Source: an uncultured Lachnospiraceae bacterium (GTDB taxonomy: Bacteria; Bacillota; Clostridia; Lachnospirales; Lachnospiraceae). Taken from it: a DNA stretch of 54,780 bases. The notes below the pieces were generated by a model. That model was given only the letters and a program-made list of their open reading frames with translations. It searched no databases and was not told the DNA's origin. The DNA lies in NCBI GenBank assembly GCA_910588405.1, contig CAJUPT010000018.1, positions 1 to 54,780 on the forward strand, in the 5' to 3' direction. Positions 1 through 7,548 of the stretch are shown here, one piece after another. The stretch's first letter is position 1. Each line of letters starts with the position of its first letter. Position numbers and translations under genes: made by a program.

Positions 1-94
1 TCCAGGCAGTTCTTCATAATCCATGCCAGAATAATCTTTTCCGAAAGCAGCCGTTAATTAAATAGTTAATTGTGTAAAAAGCTAATGACGAAAA

Positions 95-210
95 TTGAGG
101 GAGTAGTTTGCAGGAATCGACTTAACGGATGCCTGTGATTCTGTCAACATAATGACTGCATATGGGAGCGGAGAACGTGCCATATAAGGTCTGGCATTAT
201 CTGAAAAAAC
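95..210 (+). promoter_or_regulatory. Mn2+ riboswitch (yybP-ykoY class) aptamer
   Basis: The stretch carries the hallmark gagggagtag near 98-107, a CTGTCAACATAATGACTGC-like segment near 141-159, and a second conserved half ending in ctgaaaaaac near 201-210. It lies directly upstream of an intrinsic terminator and then mntP. Members of this riboswitch class sense Mn2+ and commonly control mntP-type exporters. The aptamer boundaries are estimated by eye. No covariance-model search was run. Confidence 0.7.
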
Positions 211-211
211 G

Positions 212-266
212 AGACTCATGGACAAGCAGGCCAGCGGACTGGCTTCTTGTTCATGAGTCTTTTTGT
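212..266 (+). terminator. Intrinsic terminator, probable riboswitch expression platform
   Basis: The stem agactcatggacaag pairs with cttgttcatgagtct (one G-U pair) and is followed by TTTTTGT. It sits between the riboswitch-like sequence and mntP. Mn2+ binding would be expected to prevent its formation and so switch on the exporter. Confidence 0.85.
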
Positions 267-361
267 AGCATAAGAAACAGGGAAATATTCAATATAAGAA
301 AATTTTCCGGACTGATTTGGCGGCAAGAGAAATAACATATACAAAAGAGGAGGAATGTTTT

Positions 362-925
362 ATGAATTTATGGGAATTATTTGTTATTGCGGTGGGATTG
401 TCCATGGACGCTTTTGCGGTGTCGATCTGTAAAGGACTGAGTGTGCGGAAGCTTACGCTGAAGCACTGTTTACTGGCCGGACTGTATTTCGGTGGTTTCC
501 AGGCAGCAATGCCTATGGCAGGGTATCTGCTGGGCATCCGGTTTCAACAGATGATTACCAGCGTTGATCATTGGATTGCTTTTGTACTGCTCTGTCTGAT
601 CGGCGGAAATATGGTCAGGGAATCTCTAAAAAATGAAGAGGTGGATGGACTGGATGATTCCTTTGATGTGAAAACCATGCTAATGCTGGCCGTGGCTACC
701 AGTATCGATGCGCTAGCCGTAGGCGTAACCTTCGCTTTTTTAAATGTTCGGATTGTGCCGGCAGTTTCCTTTATCGGGACGGTCACGTTCTGTTTGTCGG
801 CGGCAGGTATCAAGGCGGGCAATCTATTCGGAAATAAATATGAGTCAAAGGCAGAGCTGGCAGGAGGCGTAATTTTGATTGTGATGGGAACAAAAATATT
901 GTTGGATCATCTGGGGGTATTGTAA
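362..925 (+). CDS. mntP: Manganese efflux pump MntP
   Basis: A 187-residue membrane protein of the MntP (YebN) family, which exports Mn2+ across the cytoplasmic membrane. It opens with MNLWELFVIAVGLSMDAFAV, in which the Asp of the first helix is a family hallmark. A second similar motif, VATSIDALAVGV, in the other half reflects the internal duplication of the family. About six hydrophobic segments cover the whole length, and the size matches the usual ~185-190 residues. The open frame extends upstream to 317, but GAGGAGG at about 349-355 is correctly placed for the ATG at 362. The stop overlaps the ATG of the next gene by one base. The riboswitch upstream supports a manganese role. Confidence 0.95.
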   Translation: MNLWELFVIAVGLSMDAFAVSICKGLSVRKLTLKHCLLAGLYFGGFQAAMPMAGYLLGIRFQQMITSVDHWIAFVLLCLIGGNMVRESLKNEEVDGLDDSFDVKTMLMLAVATSIDALAVGVTFAFLNVRIVPAVSFIGTVTFCLSAAGIKAGNLFGNKYESKAELAGGVILIVMGTKILLDHLGVL

Positions 926-1581
926 TGAAGGCGCAGAGACTTAACCATGTCTTTTTTATATTGGGCTTGGCGCTTATAGCCAGCGAGCTCTGGAAACAAT
1001 GGTGTCTAACTATGACGGTCAACGAAGGTGTATATGACTGGTGGTATTTTCCCTTTCAGCTATGCAGTCTGCCTATGTATCTTTTGCCGGCTTTCCTCCG
1101 GGTAAAAAATCAGCAGATGAGAACAGCCCTGCTGGCTTTTCTGATGGATTATACGCTGTTAGGCAGTATCATGGTCTGGGCAGATACCTCGGGACTATTT
1201 TATCCGCTGACAGCCCTGACACTGCATTCCTTTCTCTGGCATATCCTTCTGACAGTGATTGGTTTGCTGTCAGGCTTTGCTTGGAGGCGTGAGACAAAAA
1301 GAACCGGAAGAGATTTTTTCTATGCGACGCTGCTGTACGGCACAGGATGTCTGACAGCGGCTTTTTTGAATGCCTTGCTGCGGGGGAAAGGGGAGATGAA
1401 CATGTTTTATATTAATCCTGAAGTGCCTGTTACACAGCCATTTTTCCGGCATTTGATTCCTGTGATTGGACAAGTCCCCACGATTATATTGTATATGCTT
1501 GCCACCGTGGCCGGCGCAGGGATTCTACATGGATTGTGGGGAGTGAAGCATTCTGACATTACTCCTCAAGCCTCAGCATAG
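925..1581 (+). CDS. YwaF-like integral membrane protein (TIGR02206-type)
   Basis: A 218-residue protein with about six hydrophobic segments, including WWYFPFQLCSLPMYLLPAFL near the N-terminus, where the QLC motif is typical of the YwaF/TIGR02206 group. The biochemical function of that family is unknown. The start codon overlaps the mntP stop by one base, so the two genes are translationally coupled and share the Mn-responsive leader. That suggests a role linked to metal or membrane homeostasis, but this is inference from context only. Confidence 0.7.
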   Translation: MKAQRLNHVFFILGLALIASELWKQWCLTMTVNEGVYDWWYFPFQLCSLPMYLLPAFLRVKNQQMRTALLAFLMDYTLLGSIMVWADTSGLFYPLTALTLHSFLWHILLTVIGLLSGFAWRRETKRTGRDFFYATLLYGTGCLTAAFLNALLRGKGEMNMFYINPEVPVTQPFFRHLIPVIGQVPTIILYMLATVAGAGILHGLWGVKHSDITPQASA

Positions 1582-1622
1582 CCACCGCGACAGAAATTAT
1601 GCACAATTTTGCTGGTTTTCTC

Positions 1623-1651
1623 TTGACCTCACTACATAAATGTGCTATAAC
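1623..1651 (+). promoter_or_regulatory. Sigma-A promoter of the padR operon
   Basis: TTGACC (1623-1628) is separated by exactly 17 bases from TATAAC (1646-1651). It is followed immediately by three 28-bp repeats and then padR, so the transcript would start at or within the repeats. Confidence 0.75.
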
Positions 1652-1660
1652 TGAATTACT

Positions 1661-1744
1661 ACGACAGACGTAATATGATAAACGTAGTACGACAGGCATA
1701 GTATGATAAGCAAAGTGCGACAGACACGTATGATGGATACGGTA
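1661..1744 (+). repeat. Three 28-bp imperfect direct repeats, probable PadR operator
   Basis: Units begin at 1661, 1689 and 1717, an exact 28-base period. Units 1 and 2 agree at 22 of 28 positions and share acgacag at the start and tatgataa in the middle. Unit 3 is more diverged, with a one-base shift. They lie between the -10 box and the padR start, the expected place for autorepression. The operator role is inference. Confidence 0.6.
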
Positions 1745-1758
1745 TGGGAGGGATGGAA

Positions 1759-2103
1759 TTGATCAGCAGCGATGTGATCCGGGGCTATACGGACACTATG
1801 ATTTTGTTTCTGCTTTTGAACCAGCCTTCTTATGGATATGAAATTTCGAAGCAGATCAGAAGCCGGTCGGAAGAAAAATATGTGATGAAGGAGACTACGC
1901 TGTATTCCGCATTTTCCAGGCTGGAGAAGAATGGCTGCATCGAATCTTTTTATGGCAGCGAGACAAATGGAAAACGCAGAACCTACTACCGGATTACACC
2001 GAAGGGCCGGGACTATTACCGGCAGAAGTGCAGAGAGTGGCAGGTGACGATGGAGGTGGTCAGCAGATTTATCGCAGACGAAGAACGCTGCGAAGAAATT
2101 TAG
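1759..2103 (+). CDS. PadR-family transcriptional regulator
   Basis: A winged-helix regulator of the PadR family. The segment ISSDVIRGYTDTMILFLLLN, the helix region SYGYEISKQIR and the wing GKRRTYYRITPKGR are all characteristic. The protein is about 114 residues, usual for the short PadR class. The frame is open from ATG 1744, and there is a second ATG at 1753. GGGAGGG at 1746-1752, however, is spaced only for a TTG at 1759, which gives the common family start M-ISSDVIRGY, so I chose that. It precedes a HAAS-domain membrane protein, the classic PadR partner, and probably represses this operon through the 28-bp repeats. Confidence 0.9.
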   Translation: MISSDVIRGYTDTMILFLLLNQPSYGYEISKQIRSRSEEKYVMKETTLYSAFSRLEKNGCIESFYGSETNGKRRTYYRITPKGRDYYRQKCREWQVTMEVVSRFIADEERCEEI

Positions 2104-2132
2104 GCAGTGTCAAATGATGGATGAAAAAAATA

Positions 2133-2187
2133 GCAACTCCCAGTTCCTGGAGTTTGGGAAGGGCGTTGCGGAACTATATTAAGGGGG
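2133..2187 (+). promoter_or_regulatory. Leader motif copy 1 (GCAAC...GTTGC-GGAACT-SD)
   Basis: GCAAC (2133-2137) can pair with GTTGC (2165-2169). It is followed by GGAACT and a ribosome binding site, 25 bases before the ATG at 2195. Four similar leaders occur in the window (5755, 6735, 47231, 53540). An alternative pairing, AACTCC with GGAGTT, is also possible here. Confidence 0.5.
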
Positions 2188-2194
2188 AAACAGG

Positions 2195-3259
2195 ATGGAG
2201 ACCATTAAAGTTTACCTGGACAATATGTTTCTGAGCATACCGGATTCGGAGCAAGTACGGCGGGTAAAATCGGAGCTGTATGATATGATGGAGGACAAAT
2301 ACCGGGAGCTGCGCAATGAAGGGAAACCTGAAAATGAAGCGGTGGGTATCGTCATCTCCGAGTTTGGAAATCTGGAAGAGTTAAAGGAAGAATTGGGTCT
2401 GAACCACCAGGAGGAAGATCAGACCTATTTTGATGCAAAGGAGGAAAAAAGAGAAGAGAAAGAACAAAAAAATCCGGAAAAACAGGAAGAAGGTTCGAAA
2501 GGGAATGGAAAAAATAAAAATAAGAAAAAGGGTGCAAAGAAAAAATTCCGCGATCAGGATATAAAGGAACGGGAAGTATCCTTCGACGAGGTGGAGGATT
2601 ATCTTCAGGCTATGGCTGCGGCTTCCAATGGGATCGGCATAGGCGTAATGCTGTGCGTTTGGTCTCCGGCAGCAATCGTAGCTTTTGCAGAGCAGGAAAG
2701 TTGGGGCGTTGCTCTGGGCCTGGCCCTTTTATTTATTTTGGTTGCGGCAGGCGTAGGGTTGTTTATTTTAGCCGGGTCGAAGCTGGAAATGTTTCAATAC
2801 CTGAAAAAGGAAATTCTTAGAATTGACCCAGGTATCGAGCAGTTTATCAGGGAGGAGCAGGAAGCTTTTCACCAGTCCTTTGTACTTCAGATTGCGGCAG
2901 GCGTCATCCTCTGTGTGATTTCTCCGGTACAGGTGGTGGTATGCAGTGTTCTGGAGCTTTCTGATACGTTGATTTTATGCAGCGTGGGAATGCTTTTGAT
3001 TCTGGTGGGAGCCGGCAGTTTTTTACTGGTACGGGCTGGAATGCGTCAGGATGCATATCATGTTCTGCTGCAGGAGGAAAGCTACTTGAAAGAAAAAAAA
3101 ACCGGATTTTTAAAAATATTTGACAGCGTATATTGGCTGTTGGTTTCGATCATATATCTGAATTGGAGCTTCAGTTCGGGCTCTTGGGGCGTCTCCTGGA
3201 TGATCTGGTTAATCGCAGGAGTAGCCTATAGACCTCTGGTAAATATGTTGAAGGAGTAA
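2195..3259 (+). CDS. HAAS-domain (permease-prefix) membrane protein
   Basis: A 354-residue protein. Residues 1-70 form a HAAS/permease-prefix-like domain (YLDNMFLSIPDSEQVRRVK ... GNLEELKEELGL), found in proteins encoded beside PadR regulators. A Lys/Glu-rich charged linker occupies about residues 75-125, and the C-terminal half has four to five hydrophobic segments. No enzymatic motif is visible. It lies 91 bases downstream of padR and carries its own structured leader and SD (AAGGGGG). Such proteins are thought to be membrane sensors or modulators whose amount is set by PadR; the exact function is unknown. Confidence 0.75.
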   Translation: METIKVYLDNMFLSIPDSEQVRRVKSELYDMMEDKYRELRNEGKPENEAVGIVISEFGNLEELKEELGLNHQEEDQTYFDAKEEKREEKEQKNPEKQEEGSKGNGKNKNKKKGAKKKFRDQDIKEREVSFDEVEDYLQAMAAASNGIGIGVMLCVWSPAAIVAFAEQESWGVALGLALLFILVAAGVGLFILAGSKLEMFQYLKKEILRIDPGIEQFIREEQEAFHQSFVLQIAAGVILCVISPVQVVVCSVLELSDTLILCSVGMLLILVGAGSFLLVRAGMRQDAYHVLLQEESYLKEKKTGFLKIFDSVYWLLVSIIYLNWSFSSGSWGVSWMIWLIAGVAYRPLVNMLKE

Positions 3260-3280
3260 TTCGGAGCAAAACCGGACTGA

Positions 3281-4741
3281 TCAATGGGAAGGAAGGGTGA
3301 CTGCAATGCGGCATCCTTTTTTTCTTGTGGAATATTCGGCGCAATTCTCCGGTGACATGCTGTGTCGGATTGCAGGACCATCCGGCCGGTTCAAAAATTC
3401 CACGTCGCCTCCATGGGCTTTGATAATCTGTCGCACAATTTTCAGCCCCATCACATGAGGCTGATTTTCCTGATCGTTACCTTCCGTGACGGCGGCCCGA
3501 TTTTCCGTCTCATCAGCTTCCAGAACCCGCAGCACCCGGCGGGGAATGCCTGCGCCGTTGTCCATAAACAGGATAGAACACCGGTCTCCGGATTGGGTCA
3601 GGGACGCTATGATTCGAATGGAGCAGCCCTCCGGGTTATGTCGGATGCTGTTGCCGATCAGGTTTCGGAACACCCGGGCAATCAATCCGGAATCCGCATC
3701 GATCTGAGCGGAGGAAAATGCCGGACTGCATGTCACCTGGATCTCCCAGGGACCATCCGAATTTTGATTCATAAAATCTGCCGCTGTCTGCCGCAGCAGG
3801 GCGGCGGGGTAGAAGGTGGTGATTCGCAGAGGACAGGACTGGTATTCCAGTTTTGAGGTCAGATTCAGATCCTCGATCAGCTGGCGGATGCACAGGCTCT
3901 GCTCCTTGATGATCCGGGCGGAGGCTCTGGAAGATTCCGGCAGGTCCTCCAGATCTTCCAGCTCTTTGGCGTATCCCATAATCAGGGATAAGGGCGTGCG
4001 GATGTCGTGGGAGACGCCGCTGATCCAGGCGGCCCGGGCATGATCCCGCTGTGCAAGCTTTTCCTCCTGCTCAGCCAGTAATGCAGATGTTTTATTTAAA
4101 GACACGGACAGTTCCGACAGCATTCCCGTTTCCGGCAGATGAACCTGATCTTTTTTTTCCAGATCCCGTATGCTGTTTACAATCGGGCGTAGGGCCTTGT
4201 ATAACTGTCCGCCTGCCAGTGCGGCCACCGAAAAAATCAGTAACAAATCTATGGTCAGGATCAGCAGGACGTAGGCCGGCAGCCGCTTCATAAGCTGCTG
4301 GGGCCGATTTATGTTCAGTTTCCAAAAGCTTCCCTTCGGGCGGGCCAGTACCAGCAGTCCCCGGTCGTGCTGCCACACATAGACCGGATAGTCATGCAGG
4401 TACCACCGGCTGAAGGAGGCCGCTTCCGGTACCGTGAAGAAGGTGGGGATTTCCTCCGGCAGGTTCCAGGTCCAGATCGCGTTTCCGCTTACATCCAGCA
4501 GCATTCCCCAGGCATAGTGGGAAACCAGAATGGATTCTCCTTCGGGAGAAAGAGAAAATTGTCCGTCCGTTTCAGTCAATTCTTCAGAAACAGTGATCAG
4601 ATTGCTCCGATTACCGTAAATGTCGTCTCCCAGTCCGAAAAACATGGCAATGTAGGCGGCGATATCCAGAAATAAAATCAGTATGATGATGAAAAATGCC
4701 GCAAACACATAGCGGCGGATGATGCGCAGTAAGCTTTTCAT
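3281..4741 (-). CDS. Sensor histidine kinase
   Basis: A 486-residue membrane histidine kinase. Two hydrophobic segments (about residues 10-38 and 155-180) flank an extracytoplasmic domain of roughly 115 residues. A HAMP-like linker comes next, then the H box GVSHDIRTPLSLIMGYAKEL with the phospho-acceptor His near residue 245. The ATP-binding part shows the N box NLIGNSIRHNPEG, the G1 box DNGAGIP and the G2-like HVMGLKIVRQII. It lies 63 bases after the response regulator on the same strand and opposite an ABC exporter, so it probably senses a peptide or envelope stress and activates that exporter. The ligand cannot be read from the sequence. Confidence 0.92.
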   Translation of the reverse strand: MKSLLRIIRRYVFAAFFIIILILFLDIAAYIAMFFGLGDDIYGNRSNLITVSEELTETDGQFSLSPEGESILVSHYAWGMLLDVSGNAIWTWNLPEEIPTFFTVPEAASFSRWYLHDYPVYVWQHDRGLLVLARPKGSFWKLNINRPQQLMKRLPAYVLLILTIDLLLIFSVAALAGGQLYKALRPIVNSIRDLEKKDQVHLPETGMLSELSVSLNKTSALLAEQEEKLAQRDHARAAWISGVSHDIRTPLSLIMGYAKELEDLEDLPESSRASARIIKEQSLCIRQLIEDLNLTSKLEYQSCPLRITTFYPAALLRQTAADFMNQNSDGPWEIQVTCSPAFSSAQIDADSGLIARVFRNLIGNSIRHNPEGCSIRIIASLTQSGDRCSILFMDNGAGIPRRVLRVLEADETENRAAVTEGNDQENQPHVMGLKIVRQIIKAHGGDVEFLNRPDGPAIRHSMSPENCAEYSTRKKGCRIAVTLPSH

Positions 4742-4804
4742 CGGTGCCTCGTTTCTGATGCGTTAGTTGTCATTTTAAAAACAGAACATTGAAAGACAGC
4801 GCAT

Positions 4805-5515
4805 TTACTCATTTGCCAGCCGATAGCCCAGTCCTCTGGCTGTCAACAGCCATACCGGATGGGAAGGGGCTTCCTCGATTTTTGCCCTAAGTCTTCGAAT
4901 GTGTACCATCAGGGTATTTTCATAGCCGAAATAATCGTCGCCCCAGACTGACTGGCACAGGCTGTCAAAGGTGACGATCTTTCCTCTGTTTTCAGCAAGC
5001 TTTTTTAATATGCCCAGCTCTTTGGCGGTCAGGGAGACGCTGCCGCCGTCCCATTCCACCAGTCCGCTCTCAAAATCTACCCTTCTGTTTCCAAGTGTCA
5101 GTATATTGCCGACGGCTTTAGCCGCGGACAGTGGAAAATAGGTCCGTTTCAGCACGCCGGTCAGCCGCAGGAGCAGTTCCTCAGGCAGAAAAGGCTTGCT
5201 AATATAGTCGTCGGCGCCCAGCCCCAGCCCGGTTAAGCGGCTTTGATCCTCGTCCTTGGCGGAAAGGAATAAAACCGGGATATTGGACCATTCCCGCAAT
5301 TCTTTCATAAAAGCAAAGCCGTCCCCGTCCGGCAGCATCACGTCAAGTAGAAGGAGGTCAGGACGGAAGGTTTTCAGTTTTTCGGCGGCCTCCCGGCAGC
5401 AGGATGCAGTCTCTAAGCAGATAAAGCCCTCCTGCGCCAGAATCCTTGTCACCATGCGCCGCAGCTGCAGGTGATCGTCTATGATCAAAATGCGGCTGTC
5501 ATAAAGGTCAGTCAT
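4805..5515 (-). CDS. OmpR/PhoB-family response regulator
   Basis: A 236-residue two-domain regulator. The receiver has the acidic pair IIDD, the phospho-acceptor in LLLLDVMLPDGDG, the Thr/Ser position in LFLSAKDED and Lys in ISKPF. The C-terminal winged helix includes LMVHIRRLRAKIE and ends TARGLGYRLANE. The frame is open to 5626, but AAGGAG at about 5524-5529 fits the ATG at 5515 (MTDLYDSRILIIDD), so I used that start. It is followed by its kinase and is divergent from the ABC genes. Four TAAGG-like repeats with an 11-base period upstream of the ABC operon are its probable target. Confidence 0.92.
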   Translation of the reverse strand: MTDLYDSRILIIDDHLQLRRMVTRILAQEGFICLETASCCREAAEKLKTFRPDLLLLDVMLPDGDGFAFMKELREWSNIPVLFLSAKDEDQSRLTGLGLGADDYISKPFLPEELLLRLTGVLKRTYFPLSAAKAVGNILTLGNRRVDFESGLVEWDGGSVSLTAKELGILKKLAENRGKIVTFDSLCQSVWGDDYFGYENTLMVHIRRLRAKIEEAPSHPVWLLTARGLGYRLANE

Positions 5516-5663
5516 ATCGGTAAACTCCTTGTATATAAAGTCAGAACTGTCATCAAAAAACAGAAAAAATGTTTGTCTGATTTTTGCGGTTTCTCTCAGA
5601 GCAAATACATTATGAAAAGTATACATGATTTTCTTCTGTTTTGCATCCCTGTTTTCAGTAAAT

Positions 5664-5716
5664 TAAGGTAAAAGTAAGGCTGGCGTAACCGGCGTGTAAG
5701 GCGGCGCTGATAGGAT
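5664..5716 (+). promoter_or_regulatory. Response-regulator direct repeats and ABC-operon promoter
   Basis: TAAGG at 5664, TAAGG at 5675, TAACC at 5686 and TAAGG at 5697 lie exactly 11 bases apart. A -10-like TAGGAT (5711-5716) follows, with no recognisable -35 box: the expected -35 position (5688-5693) falls inside the repeats. This is the arrangement of PhoB-type activated promoters. The rest of 5516-5815 is the divergent control region. Confidence 0.65.
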
Positions 5717-5754
5717 AGGGGTAAAAGAAGGGGAGAGCAGCGAAACTCAGAACA

Positions 5755-5805
5755 GTAACGGACCGTACAAGCCCCGGAAGGGGAGTTACGGAACTGTAAT
5801 AGGAG
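5755..5805 (+). promoter_or_regulatory. Leader motif copy 2 (GTAAC...GTTAC-GGAACT-SD)
   Basis: GTAAC (5755-5759) can pair with GTTAC (5785-5789), enclosing CCCCGGAAGGGG. GGAACT and AGGAGG follow, and the ATG is at 5816. Compared with the copies at 2133, 47231 and 53540, both strands of the stem change together (C to T and G to A), which supports an RNA structure. Confidence 0.55.
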
Positions 5806-5815
5806 GTTTATTTTT

Positions 5816-6730
5816 ATGGAGACAATGATTGAAACAAAAGGTTTGACAAAGCGTTACGGACAGAGACTGTCAGTGAGTCGTCTGGATTTGTCGGTTCCAA
5901 CGGGCTGCGTTTACGGGTTTCTGGGGCCGAACGGCGCGGGGAAAAGCACGACAATGAAAATGATTCTGGGGCTTGTGAAGCCCACGGAAGGAAGGGTGAA
6001 GGTGCTGGGGGCGGAGATGAACAGCCGGAACCGGCTGGCGATCCTGAAAAATACCGGTTCTCTGATCGAATCTCCCGCTTACTATGGGCATCTGTCCGGA
6101 AAAGAAAATCTGCAGATCGTCTGCACATTGAAAAATATTTCGGAAAAAGAGATCAGTCATGTGCTGGCCGTCGTCCGGCTGGAAAATCAGCAGCATAAAA
6201 AGGTCAGCCATTACTCTCTGGGCATGAAACAGCGGCTGGGACTGGCCTGCGCTTTGCTGGGGCGGCCGAAACTGCTTCTGCTGGACGAACCTACTAACGG
6301 CTTAGACCCGGCAGGAATCCAGGAAATCCGGGAGCTTATTATCAGCCTGCCTGAGCAATATGGAATGACCGTGCTGGTATCCAGCCATCTGCTGGGAGAG
6401 ATCGACCAGATGGCGGACCAGGTGGGCATCATCGATCAGGGAAAGCTGATTTTTCAGGATCGTCTGGAAGCCCTCCACGAACACAGCCGGAAGAAAATCT
6501 ATATCCGGACCATGAATCAGGGACTGGCGGAGCAGATCCTTTCGGAGAAAGGAATCGTTTACGAAACGGCGGAAGAAGGACTGCTGCTGCCGGAAATGCC
6601 GGATGCCCGCATCGCCGGCTGCGTGTCCCGTCTGGTGTCCGGCGGCGTAGGCGTGATCAGAGTGGAAGAACGGCAGAAAAACCTGGAAGAAATCTTCCTG
6701 GGGCTGACCGGGAACCGATCAAGTTTATAA
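5816..6730 (+). CDS. ABC transporter ATPase, lantibiotic/bacitracin-resistance type
   Basis: A 304-residue ABC ATPase of the BcrA/LanF-like class. Walker A is GPNGAGKST, the signature is YSLGMKQRLGLACAL, Walker B is LLLLDEPTNGLDP, and the switch His lies in VSSHLLGEIDQMAD. The C-terminal ~80 residues form the accessory domain common in this class. Two small permeases follow, and a two-component system is encoded divergently. This is the usual layout of systems that expel lantibiotics or other cell-wall-active peptides from the membrane. Substrate identity is inference. Confidence 0.92.
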   Translation: METMIETKGLTKRYGQRLSVSRLDLSVPTGCVYGFLGPNGAGKSTTMKMILGLVKPTEGRVKVLGAEMNSRNRLAILKNTGSLIESPAYYGHLSGKENLQIVCTLKNISEKEISHVLAVVRLENQQHKKVSHYSLGMKQRLGLACALLGRPKLLLLDEPTNGLDPAGIQEIRELIISLPEQYGMTVLVSSHLLGEIDQMADQVGIIDQGKLIFQDRLEALHEHSRKKIYIRTMNQGLAEQILSEKGIVYETAEEGLLLPEMPDARIAGCVSRLVSGGVGVIRVEERQKNLEEIFLGLTGNRSSL

Positions 6731-6734
6731 AAAA

Positions 6735-6787
6735 TCCTTCCAGATCCAGGGGGCTTGGGAGGGAAGTTGCGGAACTAAATTAGGAGG
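6735..6787 (+). promoter_or_regulatory. Leader motif copy 3 (GTTGC-GGAACT-SD)
   Basis: GTTGC (6766-6770), GGAACT and GGAGG precede the ATG at 6797 with the same spacing as the other copies. The upstream GCAAC arm is absent. Instead TCCTTCC (6735-6741) can pair with GGGAGGGA (6757-6764). It lies between two genes of one operon, so it is more likely a translation-level element than a promoter. Confidence 0.4.
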
Positions 6788-6796
6788 TGCATATCA

Positions 6797-7546
6797 ATGA
6801 GAGAAATGCGAGCGGAGCTGGCTAAGACCAGGTACCGAAAAATCTGGCTGAGCATTGCCGGCGTGATGGGTATGGAGCTGCTCTGGTGCTTCTGGATTTT
6901 TTCCAGGGCGGAAGGAATGGAACTGTCCCAGGGATTTTACTATGGATTTGTGGAGTTTGGCGTAATGAATTCCATCTTTTTACCGGTGGTTCTGGCCGTT
7001 GCGGCCAGCCGGATCTGGGATACGGAGCATAAAGGCGGAACCTGGAAGCTTTTGGAGACGCTAGAGACAAAGGATGCCATTTACCGGTGTAAATTTCTGC
7101 TGGGGGCCATTTACTGTATGGCAATCGTGGCAGCACAGATCATTTTCCTGACGGCGCTGTCCCGAATGTTTCATTTTGGACAGAAACTGCCGGCAGATCA
7201 TATGGTCTGGTTCGGGGTCAGCGTATTCTCGGTGAATCTGGCGGTTTATCTGATTCAGCAGATTTTGTCCATGTATTATGAGAATCAGATCATTCCGCTG
7301 GCCGCCGGACTGCTGGGGGCATTTGGCGGATTGTTTTCTAACTTCCTGCCGTCACAGATTCAGAGGCTGGTCGTCTGGGGGTATTACGGCTTGCTGCGCA
7401 GCGTCAACATGGACTGGGATCAAGATACCAAAATCATAACGCTGTATGAAAGACCAATGGATTATGGATTTTTGATTTTTGTCTTTTTGCTGGCGGCGGC
7501 GCTGTACCTGGGTGGAAAAAAATTGTTTTTGAGGAAGGAGTTCTAA
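6797..7546 (+). CDS. ABC-2 type permease, lantibiotic-immunity (MutE/EpiE-like)
   Basis: A 249-residue integral membrane protein with about six hydrophobic segments. The architecture begins with a short cytoplasmic N-terminus (MREMRAELAKTRYRKIWLS) and contains SRIWDTEHKGGTWKLLETLE after the second segment, the typical coupling region of MutE/EpiE/NisE-type permeases. It is the first of two permeases downstream of the ATPase, and the pair would form the heteromeric channel of the exporter. SD TAGGAGG precedes the ATG. Confidence 0.85.
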   Translation: MREMRAELAKTRYRKIWLSIAGVMGMELLWCFWIFSRAEGMELSQGFYYGFVEFGVMNSIFLPVVLAVAASRIWDTEHKGGTWKLLETLETKDAIYRCKFLLGAIYCMAIVAAQIIFLTALSRMFHFGQKLPADHMVWFGVSVFSVNLAVYLIQQILSMYYENQIIPLAAGLLGAFGGLFSNFLPSQIQRLVVWGYYGLLRSVNMDWDQDTKIITLYERPMDYGFLIFVFLLAAALYLGGKKLFLRKEF

Positions 7547-7548
7547 AA

